A stretch of DNA of 64,000 nt from assembly GCA_964654285.1 (NCBI GenBank), contig CAZZJC010000008.1:62001-126000 (forward strand), in the 5' to 3' direction. The notes below the pieces were generated by a model. That model did no database searches. It saw nothing but the letters and a program-made list of their open reading frames with translations, and was not told where the DNA came from. Made by a program: the position numbers and the translations under genes. Positions 26,432-44,397 of the stretch are shown one piece after another (position 1 is the first letter of the stretch; each line of letters begins with the position of its first letter). This DNA is from BJHQ01 sp964654285 (GTDB lineage Bacteria; Planctomycetota; UBA11346).

Positions 26432-28297
26432 TCAGGGCGTTGGAGCAGCCGGCGCAGGCACGGCGGGTGCAGTCGCCGGCTCAGATGCTGGAGCAGCCGG
26501 CGCGGGTGCGGGGGCAGGTGCCTGAGTTGAAGCAGGGGCCGGCTGGATCTCCGATTTGGATTCCGGTTTCGCATCAGCTGGCTTGGCTTCCGGCTTCGCC
26601 TCGACCTTGGCGGCTGGCTTCGGTTTCAACGACTCGGCCTTGAGCCGGTCCTTCTGTGCATCCAGCAGCTTGCCGGCCTCGGCCGGCGGCTTGTCGAGAC
26701 GCACCACCGCTTCGAGGGTGGCCACGGAATCGGCGGTCAGGCCCTGCGCGATCTGGAGCTTCGCCAGCGCCATACCGGCCTCGGCGTGCTTGGGGTGGCC
26801 CTGCCAGAAGGCGACGTATTGGGCCAGCGCTTCCGCATCCTTGCCCTGGGCGCGCAGGTAGTCGCCCAGCGCGACGACCCGGGCCAGCGAATCAGGCTGG
26901 AGCGCCGCCAGGGCCTTGAGGTGCTTCAGGGCCTGGTCGGGCTTGCTCACGGCGTACTTGGCAGCCAGCGTCTCGTGCGCGAGGAGGTTCTTCGGATTCG
27001 CGGCGACGGCGGCCTCGTAGCGGGCCAGGGCCATGTCCGTGGTGGCCTTTTCGCTCGCCCCGCCCGGGACAGGGACTTCCAGGCCCAGGCTGGCCGCGGC
27101 CTCGATCACCTGGCCGCTGAAGACCAGGGCTTCGGCATCGGTGGGATTCAGGCGGATGGTGATGTCGTATTCGCGCAACGCGGTGTCGAAATCCTTGGCC
27201 TGCGTCTTCCCCTGTTCGGCCTTCATGCCGCGGTGGAAGTACACGGCGGCGACCGCCTTGTGGATGCGGTAGTCCTTGGGCGTCAGGTCGATGGCCTTCT
27301 TGAGCGCGTCGATGGCCTCGTCGTAGCGGCCCTGGAGGTCGAGGATGCGGCCCAGGTACCAGCGCACCTCGGCGTCCTGCGGCCGCAGGCGCACCGCCTT
27401 GTCGCATTCGCGCCGGGCCTCGTCGTAGCGTTCGAGGCCGGCGAGGGCGATGCCGAGCACCGCATAGGCGTCACCAAGCGACGGATCGAGCGCGAGGGCG
27501 CGCCGGGAATGGGTCACCGCCTCCTGGTAGCTCTTGGTCTCGCCCTGGGCCTTGGCGGCGAGGACGTAGAGCTTCGCCTTGTCGGCGTCGGTCAGCGAGC
27601 TGTCGGCCTCCGCCGCCTTGATCGCCTCCTGGGCGAAGGCCGAGGTCTCGGCGTACTGGCCGGCGGCCATCAGGTTGCGGGCGCGCAGGCCGAGCACGGT
27701 GATGCGCGACCAGGCCGGCAGGTTCTCGGCCAAGGCCGCGGCGTAATGGTCTTCCGCCAGGTCGCGGGCGGGGCCGTTGGGGTCGTCGGCCAGCTTGCCG
27801 GCTTCCTCGACGTGGTAGAGCGCGGCGTTGGTGAAGGCGCCGGACTTGGGCACCGGGACGATGGTCTCGACCAGCAGCCAGGGCTGGTTGTCGTTGGTCG
27901 CGGCGACCTTGGCGAAGATCTCGACCACCTGGTACTTCCTGAATTCGCCCAGCTTGGCCGCGAGCGGCAGGTTGCGGTCGATGTAGAGCGTGGTCACCAC
28001 CCCGGCGCGCGCATTCGGCGTCCAGAGTTCGCTGCGCTCGGGCCAGACCAGCAGATTGGCGTGGGTCTGCGCCGCGAACTGGGTGCGCAGCGGATCGTAG
28101 AGCTCGCCCGTGCCCACGATCACCGCGCGGAAGCGGATGGCGGTGCTCTCATAGGCGCGCGGGCTGGCGACCACCTGCTCCAGTCCGAGGGTGCGGACCT
28201 GGCTGGCCGCCTCGATCGGCGAGACCGCCGCTGGCAGGACGGAAGCGGAACAGGCGACGAGGGCGAGGATGGCCGGGACGGCGCAGGTGCGATGCAC
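26432..28297 (-). CDS. Secreted TPR-repeat protein with Pro/Ala/Lys-rich tail
   Basis: 621 residues from a GTG at 28297, chosen because AAAGGAG lies 6-8 nt upstream and it opens on a signal peptide (HRTCAVPAILALVACSASVLPAAVS, quoted in part: AILALVACSASVLP). The N-terminal domain (about 35-160) is beta-rich (IRFRAVIVGTGELYDPLRTQ). Tetratricopeptide repeats (about 180-540) follow, e.g. YDEARRECDKAVRLRPQDAE and YDEAIDALKKAIDLTPKDYR. A low-complexity tail (about 560-621) alternates Lys-Pro-Ala-Glu and then Pro-Ala. It probably scaffolds protein interactions in the periplasm; the partner is unknown. It is divergent from rubrerythrin. Confidence 0.75.
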   Translation of the reverse strand: MHRTCAVPAILALVACSASVLPAAVSPIEAASQVRTLGLEQVVASPRAYESTAIRFRAVIVGTGELYDPLRTQFAAQTHANLLVWPERSELWTPNARAGVVTTLYIDRNLPLAAKLGEFRKYQVVEIFAKVAATNDNQPWLLVETIVPVPKSGAFTNAALYHVEEAGKLADDPNGPARDLAEDHYAAALAENLPAWSRITVLGLRARNLMAAGQYAETSAFAQEAIKAAEADSSLTDADKAKLYVLAAKAQGETKSYQEAVTHSRRALALDPSLGDAYAVLGIALAGLERYDEARRECDKAVRLRPQDAEVRWYLGRILDLQGRYDEAIDALKKAIDLTPKDYRIHKAVAAVYFHRGMKAEQGKTQAKDFDTALREYDITIRLNPTDAEALVFSGQVIEAAASLGLEVPVPGGASEKATTDMALARYEAAVAANPKNLLAHETLAAKYAVSKPDQALKHLKALAALQPDSLARVVALGDYLRAQGKDAEALAQYVAFWQGHPKHAEAGMALAKLQIAQGLTADSVATLEAVVRLDKPPAEAGKLLDAQKDRLKAESLKPKPAAKVEAKPEAKPADAKPESKSEIQPAPASTQAPAPAPAPAAPASEPATAPAVPAPAAPTP

Positions 28298-28537
28298 AGG
28301 GGCTCCTTTGGGCCGCCAGCGACGGTGGCGAGCCGGAGGGAATCTAGGCCGGATTCCGGACGGGCACAAGTACGACTCCGCCGACATGGGGGCGCAATTG
28401 CCGGCAGAAAGGATTTCGCGACTGGAGAAACCGGGGAAACCCCGTACTTCCTCCGACCGGCCGCCAGCGGATCGGGCTGCGCCAAGCCGTCGCCAACGAT
28501 CGCACCAGAACCACTGAAACCACCCGAGGAACCACCC
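28298..28537. promoter_or_regulatory. Divergent intergenic region, TPR protein / rubrerythrin
   Basis: 240 bp that must hold both outward promoters. Shine-Dalgarnos are visible for each gene (AAAGGAG on minus, CGAGGA on plus). No clear -35/-10 pair or regulator box was recognised. Confidence 0.35.
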
Positions 28538-29113
28538 ATGCCCAGCATCAGAGGCACCCAGACCGAGAAGAACCTGCTCAAGGCGTTCGCCGGGGAATCC
28601 CAGGCGCGCAACCGCTACACCTATTTCGCCGGCCAGGCCCGCAAAGAGGGTTTCGTCCAGATCGCCGCGATCTTCGAGGAGACCGCGAACCAGGAGAAGG
28701 AGCACGCCAAGCGCTTCTTCTCGTTCCTCGACGGCGGCGAGGTCGAGATCACCGCCACCTTCCCGGCCGGCAAGGTCGGCACCACGGCCGAGAACCTCGC
28801 GCATGCGGCCGGCGGCGAACATGAGGAATGGACCGAGCTGTATCCGGCCTTCGCCAAGGTTGCGCGCGAGGAGGGCTTTCCCGCCGTCGCGGCCGTGTTC
28901 GATCGCATCTGCATCGCCGAAAAGCACCACGAGGAGCGTTACCGCGCCCTGCTCAAGAACGTGCAGGACGGCACCGTGTTCAAGAAGGAAGGCAGGACGA
29001 CCTGGTCCTGCCGCAACTGCGGCTATATCCATGAGGGCGACGAGGCGCCCAAGGCCTGCCCGGCCTGCGCCCACCCCCAGGATCATTTCGAGGTCCAGCC
29101 CGACAACTGGTGA
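28538..29113 (+). CDS. Rubrerythrin
   Basis: 191-residue non-haem iron peroxidase that reduces hydrogen peroxide in the cytoplasm using electrons passed through its rubredoxin centre. The four-helix ferritin-like domain has Glu ligands in FAGESQARNRY (about 17-27), FEETANQEKEHAKRF (about 44-58), GGEHEEWTELYPAFA (about 89-103) and CIAEKHHEERY (about 124-134). The C-terminal rubredoxin-like site has CRNCGYIHEGDEAPKACPAC with two C-x-x-C pairs. CGAGGA precedes the ATG. It suggests a microaerobic or oxygen-exposed anaerobic habit. Confidence 0.95.
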   Translation: MPSIRGTQTEKNLLKAFAGESQARNRYTYFAGQARKEGFVQIAAIFEETANQEKEHAKRFFSFLDGGEVEITATFPAGKVGTTAENLAHAAGGEHEEWTELYPAFAKVAREEGFPAVAAVFDRICIAEKHHEERYRALLKNVQDGTVFKKEGRTTWSCRNCGYIHEGDEAPKACPACAHPQDHFEVQPDNW

Positions 29114-29239
29114 GACCGCTGCAGGAACGCGAGCAAACGAAGATGCGGACGGTTGGGCGCAACGTCATGGTCGGGGACCATGGTGAGCGCCAAACCCTCC
29201 GCACCACCCCGCCGAACCGACGAGCGCCGTGGCGTGGCC

Positions 29240-29263
29240 GGAAGGCGCGCTGAAGCGCCTTCC
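29240..29263. terminator. Hairpin terminator between convergent genes
   Basis: GGAAGGCGC-N6-GCGCCTTCC, a perfect 9-bp stem extendable by a GTGG/CCAC pair outside it. It lies between rubrerythrin (+) and a lipoprotein gene (-). There is no T-tract. Its position suits a bidirectional terminator. Confidence 0.5.
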
Positions 29264-29320
29264 CGACCACGGATCACCCCCGGCGGGTCGGGTTCGGCAT
29301 GCCGAATTCCGAGTGGGCGT

Positions 29321-29938
29321 CTACTTCGTCTGCGCCTGGGCCTTCGCCTCGACGCGCAGTTCCATCGCCAGGGTGATGCGCATCACGACCTGATCGCCGA
29401 CCTTGTTCTTGCTGAGGTCGATGTCGTCCCGCACCGGGACGACGCGCACGGGGCCATTGTCGATGGCGACGGTCGCGGTGCGCTTGGCGAGATCGATGGC
29501 GGTGACCTTGCCGCGGATCTGGGTCACCGACACGATGGCGCCGGCGGGCTTCTGGCCCTTCTCCGCCCGCGCGAGCACGGCGGCCTCGCCCTGCTCGATC
29601 TTCACCGAGGCATCAAAGACCGCGATGGCGAGCTGCTCGACGAGGGTGATGACCACGAGATCGCCGGGGCTGACCTGGTCGTAGTTCACCGCGTCCTTGG
29701 GCACATCGAAGGTCTGTTCCTTGCCATCGGAGTTCTTCAAGGTGACCTGGCGCTTAGCGTTGTCCTTGAAGACGACCCGGGCGGTGACGACGGTGGTGGT
29801 GGTGACCGTTCCACCGGGGACGCCGGGCACGGCGGTCGCGGTCTGCGAGGTCTCCGGCGCGCGTGCAGGCGGTTCGCCGCAGCCGGCGAGGAAGAGGGCG
29901 GGGATGCTGGCGGCAGCGAGGATGAGGCGAAGGGACAT
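29321..29938 (-). CDS. Putative lipoprotein, unknown function
   Basis: 205 residues from the ATG at 29938, preferred over an in-frame ATG at 29956 because AAGGAA lies 6 nt before it. The lipoprotein signal is clear: MSLRLILAAASIPALFLAGC with lipobox LAGC. The mature part starts with a Thr/Pro linker and then shows two similar beta-rich segments (VVFKDNAKRQVTLKNSDG and VTAIDLAKRTATVAIDNG). These resemble small OB-like or DUF-type beta-barrels that include a KRxxTVxxxDG turn. It is anchored in the envelope; no function was recognised. Confidence 0.65.
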   Translation of the reverse strand: MSLRLILAAASIPALFLAGCGEPPARAPETSQTATAVPGVPGGTVTTTTVVTARVVFKDNAKRQVTLKNSDGKEQTFDVPKDAVNYDQVSPGDLVVITLVEQLAIAVFDASVKIEQGEAAVLARAEKGQKPAGAIVSVTQIRGKVTAIDLAKRTATVAIDNGPVRVVPVRDDIDLSKNKVGDQVVMRITLAMELRVEAKAQAQTK

Positions 29939-30107
29939 GCGGTTTCCTTGGTTCATGGTGGCACCGGCTTCGTCGGGAAGGCTTCGGTGGAGCGACTGTG
30001 CAGAGGATCTGCAATCTGGGGAGGGCATACCTAATGCCGCCCGCACCGGTCTGCAAGGCGCCGGTGGATCCGTGCCCAATGCAGGCGGGCGAACGCGGCC
30101 ACCCGGT

Positions 30108-33100
30108 TCAGGGATCGAGGTTCCGCCGCTGCACCGCGCGCGCCAGGATGACCACCGCCTGGTCGAAGGCGTAATCCTGCAACTGCCTGGCGAAATCAGC
30201 CGCATCGGCGCCCAGGATCCAGGCGAACTCCGCCGTATGCTCCTCCATCAGCGCGACCGCGGAGGTGTCCGAATCCGCGAGCAGCCGCGCCATCCGCCCG
30301 GCCACGGCCTTCGCCTGGACCGGATCGATGACGGGATCGGCCGCCACCGGCGCGGCCGCGGTCGGCGCGGCCTCCAGTCCCAGGGCGGTGGCCAGTCCGG
30401 CGAGGAGCGGTTCGAGCGCCTCCCGCAGGGCCGCGACGAGCCGGGCCAGGTGGGCCGCATCGGCCTGGTCGCGGATGGCCAGTTCGAGGTCGCCGGCGGC
30501 GGCCTGCACCGCCGTGGCGCCCAGGTTGGCGGCCACGCCCTTCACGGTGTGGGCCAGGCGCTCGGCGCCGGCGCGATCGCCGGCGCGCAGCTGCGTCGCG
30601 ATCGCAGCCGGCGAGCCGGCCTGCTGTTCGACGAATTGGCGCAGGAGCCTGCGATAGAGGCTCTGGTTTCCCACCACCCGGCGCAGGCCGGTGGCGGTGT
30701 CGAGACCGGCGATCGTGGGCAGGGCATCAACTGCGGTCGCGGTCGGGGTGGCGGGCGTCGGCGCCGGTGACCCCGGATCTGCCTGCGCCGCTGGATCGGC
30801 TTGCGCCGCCCTGGGCCGGCAGAGGCGGTTGACGGTCTCGTAGAGCGCGGTCGGGTCGATCGGCTTGGACAGGTGGGCGTTCATGCCGGCGGCCTGGCAG
30901 CGCTGCTTTTCCTCCAGCGTGGCGTGCGCGGTCATGGCGATGATCGGAAGGTCGGTGAACCGCGCGTCCCCACGCAGGATGGAGGTCGCCTCATAGCCGC
31001 CCATCACCGGCATCTGGAGATCCATCAGGACGAGATCGAAGCCCTGGGGATCGGCGCGCAGACGGTCGACCGCCTCCTGGCCGTTGCTGGCGACGGTCAC
31101 CGTCGCGCCGACGCCGTGCAGCAGCTCGATCGCGATCTGCTGGTTTATCTCGTTGTCCTCGGTGAGCAGGATCCGCCTCCCCGCGAGCAGGGTGGCCGAC
31201 TGGTCCTGGGCGGCGCTGGCGGTTTCGCTGGCGCCGGGGGCGAAGAGGGTGACCAGGGTGTCGACCACCATCGAGCGGGTCACGGGCTTGACCAGGAAGG
31301 CTTCGATGTGCAGGCGTTCGGCCTCCTCGCGCACCTCGTCGCGGCCGAAGGCGGTGACCATCACCACCGTCGGCTGATGCGCGACCGAGGCGTCCTGCTT
31401 GAGGGCGCGCACGGCCTGCAGGCCGTCCATGCCGGGCATGCGCCAGTCCATGAACACCACGTCATAGGGCCGCACCGCATCCTGGCTGCGGATCGCCTCC
31501 AGGGCCTCGGCCCCCGAGGCCACCACGTCGATGTCGGCCACCACGTTGACGAGCGAATCCGCGAGGATCTCGCGCGCCGCCGGATTGTCGTCGACCACCA
31601 GCGCACGCAGCTGCGGCAGCTGGCCGGGCACGGTCCTCGCCTCGACCCTGCCGCCAACGGCCAGACGGACGGTGAACAGGAAGGTGCTGCCGACGCCCGC
31701 CTGGCTCTCGATCCAGATGCGGCCGTCCATGAGCTCGACCAGACGCTTGCTGATGGTCAGGCCGAGCCCCGTGCCGCCGTGCTTGCGCGTGGTCGACATG
31801 TCGGCCTGGGTGAAGGCCTGGAAGAGCTTGGCGGTCTGTTCCTGGGACATGCCGATGCCGGTGTCCCTGACCGCGAATTCCAGCTCGACCTGGTCGTCGT
31901 TGCGTGACAACAGCCGGGCGCTCAGGCGGATCTCGCCTTTTTCAGTGAACTTCACGGCGTTGTTGACGAGATTGGTCAGCACCTGGCCCAGGCGCAGGGG
32001 ATCGCCGCGCAGGTTCAGCGGGATGGCGGGGTCGACCTGGGCGAGGAACTCCAAACCCTTCTCGTGCGCCTTCTGGGCGGTGACCGTCGAGACCGCGCTG
32101 ATCACATCGTCGAGGCGGAGGTCGGTCACCTCGACATCGAGCTTGCCGGCCTCGATCTTCGAGAAGTCGAGGATGTCGTTGATGATCGCCAGCAAGGACG
32201 TGCCGGCGGTGTGGACCTTGGCGATGTAATCGCGCTGCTTCGCGGTCAGTTCGGTCTTGAGGGCGAGATGCGACAGGCCGATGATGGCGTTCATCGGGGT
32301 GCGGATCTCGTGGCTCATGTTGGCGAGGAACATCGATTTCAGCTCAGTGGCGCTCTCGGCCTTGGTGCGTGCCTCCTTCAATTGCTCCTGCTGCGCGACC
32401 AGTTCGCCCTGCTGCTGCAGCAGTTCCTGCTGCGACTGGGTCAGCTCCTCGGCCTGCTCCTCCAGTTGGCGTGCCTGCTCCTGGCTCTGGGCCAGCAGGG
32501 CGCTGGTGCGCAGACTGCGCTGGAGGATGTCGAGGCTCATCGCCGCCACGGGCAGCACCTCGTCGAGGAGCATGCGCTCGTTCGGTTTCAGCGCGCGGAA
32601 CGAGGCGAACTCCAGCACCGCCAGGAGGACGTCCTGGGACAGGAGCGGCACCGCCAAGGTGCGGACCGGGGGCGCCGCGCCCACCGCCGAGCCGATGCGC
32701 AGGTAGCCCGGCGGCAGATCGGTGAGCTCCATCGCCTGGCGGCTGGCGGCGCACTGGCCGATCAGGCCCTCGCCCAGGCGCACCCGATCGACAGTGCCGT
32801 CGGGCAGGCCGAAGCCGGCGACCCGACGCAGATGCGTGCCGTCGTCGTCGGGCAGCGCCAACGCGGCGACGCCGCCGCCCAGGAGCGGCACCAGCCCGGC
32901 GAGCAGCTGCTGCCCGAAGACCTCGACCGTGTTCGCGGTCTGCAAGCGCGTGGCGAGCGCGGCGGTTCCGGACTTCACCCAGCGTTGGGTCTCCATCGCC
33001 TCGGCTCCGCGCTTGAGCACCTCGACGGATCGGGCCAGGGCCCCGGTCTCGTCCGTCGCCCGGGTGAACGGCACCACCACGGTGTAATCGCCGGCGGCGA

Positions 33101-33773
33101 CGGCTTCGACTGCCGTCTGCAGACCCTGGATCGGACGCACGATGCGGCGTGCCGTCAGCCAACCGAGGACCGCGCAGACGGCCACCGCCGTGCCGCCCGT
33201 GATCAGGATGATCAGCCAGGCGGTGTCGATGGCGGCGAGGGTCCTGGTGCCGAGTTCATGGCCGAGAGCCTCGTTGACCTGGGACCATTCCTCCATGGTG
33301 CCGCTGAGCTTGGTTCCGATTCCGAAGACATTGCCACTGAAAAGCTGATTCCGGGCGGTGGCCAGATCGCCGCCATCGGCGGCATCCATGGCCCGCACGG
33401 CGGCCGGAATCCAGGTGCCAGCGGCGATGCGGATCTCGTCCACCAGCCGCCGGTCCTGCTCGTTGCTGATCAGTTTGTCGGCATAATCGCGCAGCTTCTG
33501 CTCGAACACCGCCTGATCCTCGGCGAAGGCGGCGCGCGCCCTGGCCCGGCCGGCGGCATCGGTCGCCAGCAGGTGGCTGCGCACGTTCACCCGCATCTCG
33601 GTGAACGACCGGGTGATGGTGCTGACCTCGGCCAGGGATCGCAGTTGCAGATCGGCCAGTTCCCGGTTCAGGCCACGGATGGTGGCCAACTGCCAGGCGA
33701 TCGTCCCCCCCAGCGCGAGCAGCGCCGCGAGCGGGACGAGCAGGAGCAGGGTCAGGCGTCTGGCGATGGTCAT
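30108..33773 (-). CDS. Hybrid sensor histidine kinase (4HB-HAMP-GAF-HisKA-HATPase-REC-REC-Hpt)
   Basis: 1221 residues from ATG 33773. Order: TM1 (about 7-28), periplasmic four-helix-bundle sensor (30-182), TM2 (183-207), HAMP (208-260), GAF (280-420), coiled coil (425-478), HisKA with His488 in NMSHEIRTP, HATPase with DTGIGM and GGTGLGLTISKRL, REC1 (DVVFMDWRMPGMDG), REC2 (DLVLMDLQMPVMGG), Hpt with AHTVKGVAANLG, and a final ~90-residue helical domain. It can run a complete intramolecular phosphorelay. The cheR-type gene ends one base upstream, so the two are an operon. No DNA-binding output is present, so the relay must exit to another protein. Confidence 0.92.
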   Translation of the reverse strand: MTIARRLTLLLLVPLAALLALGGTIAWQLATIRGLNRELADLQLRSLAEVSTITRSFTEMRVNVRSHLLATDAAGRARARAAFAEDQAVFEQKLRDYADKLISNEQDRRLVDEIRIAAGTWIPAAVRAMDAADGGDLATARNQLFSGNVFGIGTKLSGTMEEWSQVNEALGHELGTRTLAAIDTAWLIILITGGTAVAVCAVLGWLTARRIVRPIQGLQTAVEAVAAGDYTVVVPFTRATDETGALARSVEVLKRGAEAMETQRWVKSGTAALATRLQTANTVEVFGQQLLAGLVPLLGGGVAALALPDDDGTHLRRVAGFGLPDGTVDRVRLGEGLIGQCAASRQAMELTDLPPGYLRIGSAVGAAPPVRTLAVPLLSQDVLLAVLEFASFRALKPNERMLLDEVLPVAAMSLDILQRSLRTSALLAQSQEQARQLEEQAEELTQSQQELLQQQGELVAQQEQLKEARTKAESATELKSMFLANMSHEIRTPMNAIIGLSHLALKTELTAKQRDYIAKVHTAGTSLLAIINDILDFSKIEAGKLDVEVTDLRLDDVISAVSTVTAQKAHEKGLEFLAQVDPAIPLNLRGDPLRLGQVLTNLVNNAVKFTEKGEIRLSARLLSRNDDQVELEFAVRDTGIGMSQEQTAKLFQAFTQADMSTTRKHGGTGLGLTISKRLVELMDGRIWIESQAGVGSTFLFTVRLAVGGRVEARTVPGQLPQLRALVVDDNPAAREILADSLVNVVADIDVVASGAEALEAIRSQDAVRPYDVVFMDWRMPGMDGLQAVRALKQDASVAHQPTVVMVTAFGRDEVREEAERLHIEAFLVKPVTRSMVVDTLVTLFAPGASETASAAQDQSATLLAGRRILLTEDNEINQQIAIELLHGVGATVTVASNGQEAVDRLRADPQGFDLVLMDLQMPVMGGYEATSILRGDARFTDLPIIAMTAHATLEEKQRCQAAGMNAHLSKPIDPTALYETVNRLCRPRAAQADPAAQADPGSPAPTPATPTATAVDALPTIAGLDTATGLRRVVGNQSLYRRLLRQFVEQQAGSPAAIATQLRAGDRAGAERLAHTVKGVAANLGATAVQAAAGDLELAIRDQADAAHLARLVAALREALEPLLAGLATALGLEAAPTAAAPVAADPVIDPVQAKAVAGRMARLLADSDTSAVALMEEHTAEFAWILGADAADFARQLQDYAFDQAVVILARAVQRRNLDP

Positions 33774-33774
33774 G

Positions 33775-34596
33775 TCAGGATCCCCGAGGGCGGCCACGCT
33801 GGGCTGGGATGCGGCGTCGCAAGCCATGAACCCCACCCGCTCCCGGGCCGAAGAGGTGCGCCGCCCGGCCGAGATGCTCGCTCGGATCGATGAGCAGCAG
33901 CCCGTCCGGCGCGAGCCGCGCGGCGATGCGTTCCAGGATCGCGTAGCGGTGGTCCTCGCCCAGGTACATCAGCACATTGCGGCAGCACACCACGTCGAAG
34001 GGGCCGCCCACCGGCCAGTCGACGGCGATCAGGTTCAATGGACGGAAACGCACCAGGGCCCGCGCCGCCGCCGCGAGGGACACGCGACCGGATTCGAGCA
34101 GAAGGCCGGATCCCCGCATGGCTTGCGGGATGGAGGACAGCACTGCGGCGGGATAGACGCCGGCCTCGGCCACCGCCAGCGCATGCTCGTCGATGTCGGT
34201 GGCGAGGATCCCGACCGGAGGCGCCACCTGCGGGAAGAGCGCCAGCACCGCCAGGGCCAGGGACCAGGGCTCCTCGCCGGTGGCGGCCGCCGCCGACCAG
34301 AGGTCGGCCCAGCCGCGCCGATGCACGGCCCAGAGCAGCTGCTCGACGGCCAGGTCGAGCTGGTGCGGATGGCGGAAGAACGCGGTGTGCTTGGTGGTCA
34401 GCAGGGCGATCAGGCGCTGCTGGCAGCCGGCCTCGCCGGCCTCGGCGCCATCCATGAGACGCCCGGTGGCCGGCGCATCCAGGCCGAGGCGGCGCAGGCG
34501 CCGGCCCAGGCCCTCGCGATGCCGTTCGTGCAGGACGATGCCGGCCAGGCGTTCGGACAGCCGGCGCAGGCGGGCGAACTGGTCGGACGTCAGCAT
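33775..34596 (-). CDS. CheR-type protein-glutamate methyltransferase
   Basis: 273 residues from ATG 34596 (MLTSDQFARLRRLSERLAG). SAM-dependent methyltransferase of the chemotaxis CheR family. The N-terminal helical domain is about 1-75, followed by LLTTKHTAFFRHPHQL (the TTNETxFFR motif) and WSAAAATGEEPWSLAL (SAM motif I; family WSAACSTGEEPYSLAM). ILATDIDEHALAVAEAGVYP and VVCCRNVLMYL (family FCRNVLIYF) follow. It modifies glutamates on receptors or kinases. No CheB, CheA or MCP is in the window. It is cotranscribed with the hybrid kinase, which makes that kinase's helical sensor a candidate substrate. Confidence 0.88.
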   Translation of the reverse strand: MLTSDQFARLRRLSERLAGIVLHERHREGLGRRLRRLGLDAPATGRLMDGAEAGEAGCQQRLIALLTTKHTAFFRHPHQLDLAVEQLLWAVHRRGWADLWSAAAATGEEPWSLALAVLALFPQVAPPVGILATDIDEHALAVAEAGVYPAAVLSSIPQAMRGSGLLLESGRVSLAAAARALVRFRPLNLIAVDWPVGGPFDVVCCRNVLMYLGEDHRYAILERIAARLAPDGLLLIDPSEHLGRAAHLFGPGAGGVHGLRRRIPAQRGRPRGS

Positions 34597-34673
34597 GCGG
34601 CGGTACCTGGGCGACGGCGGAACGGGGATCGTTCTGGCCTGCCCAGGCGCCAGGCAAGGATCTTCACCCGCCA

Positions 34674-34692
34674 CCGGTCTGCGGCAGACCGG
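34674..34692. promoter_or_regulatory. Perfect inverted repeat in the divergent cheR / PocR-kinase region
   Basis: CCGGTCTG-CGG-CAGACCGG, an 8-bp perfect stem in the 140-bp gap between divergent signalling operons. It could be an operator for both or an RNA hairpin for the minus-strand leader. Confidence 0.4.
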
Positions 34693-34736
34693 CTTGCGGC
34701 TTTGAACCCGGGGCCTGGTGGTCACACTGCCGTTCC

Positions 34737-42121
<7,385 letters not shown>

Positions 42122-42131
42122 GGATCCCGTC

Positions 42132-44333
<2,202 letters not shown>

Positions 44334-44334
44334 G

Positions 44335-44367
44335 CCCTGCCGGACCCCGGACCGGGGTCCGGCAGGG
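44335..44367. terminator. Strong bidirectional hairpin terminator
   Basis: CCCTGCCGGACCCCGG, one base, then its perfect 16-bp reverse complement. It sits directly after the signalling-operon stop and before the stop of the convergent pyrophosphorylase gene. No T-tract, but it is the strongest stem seen in the window. Confidence 0.6.
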
Positions 44368-44397
44368 TCCCGACCGGGGACCACGGGCAATGCGGTT

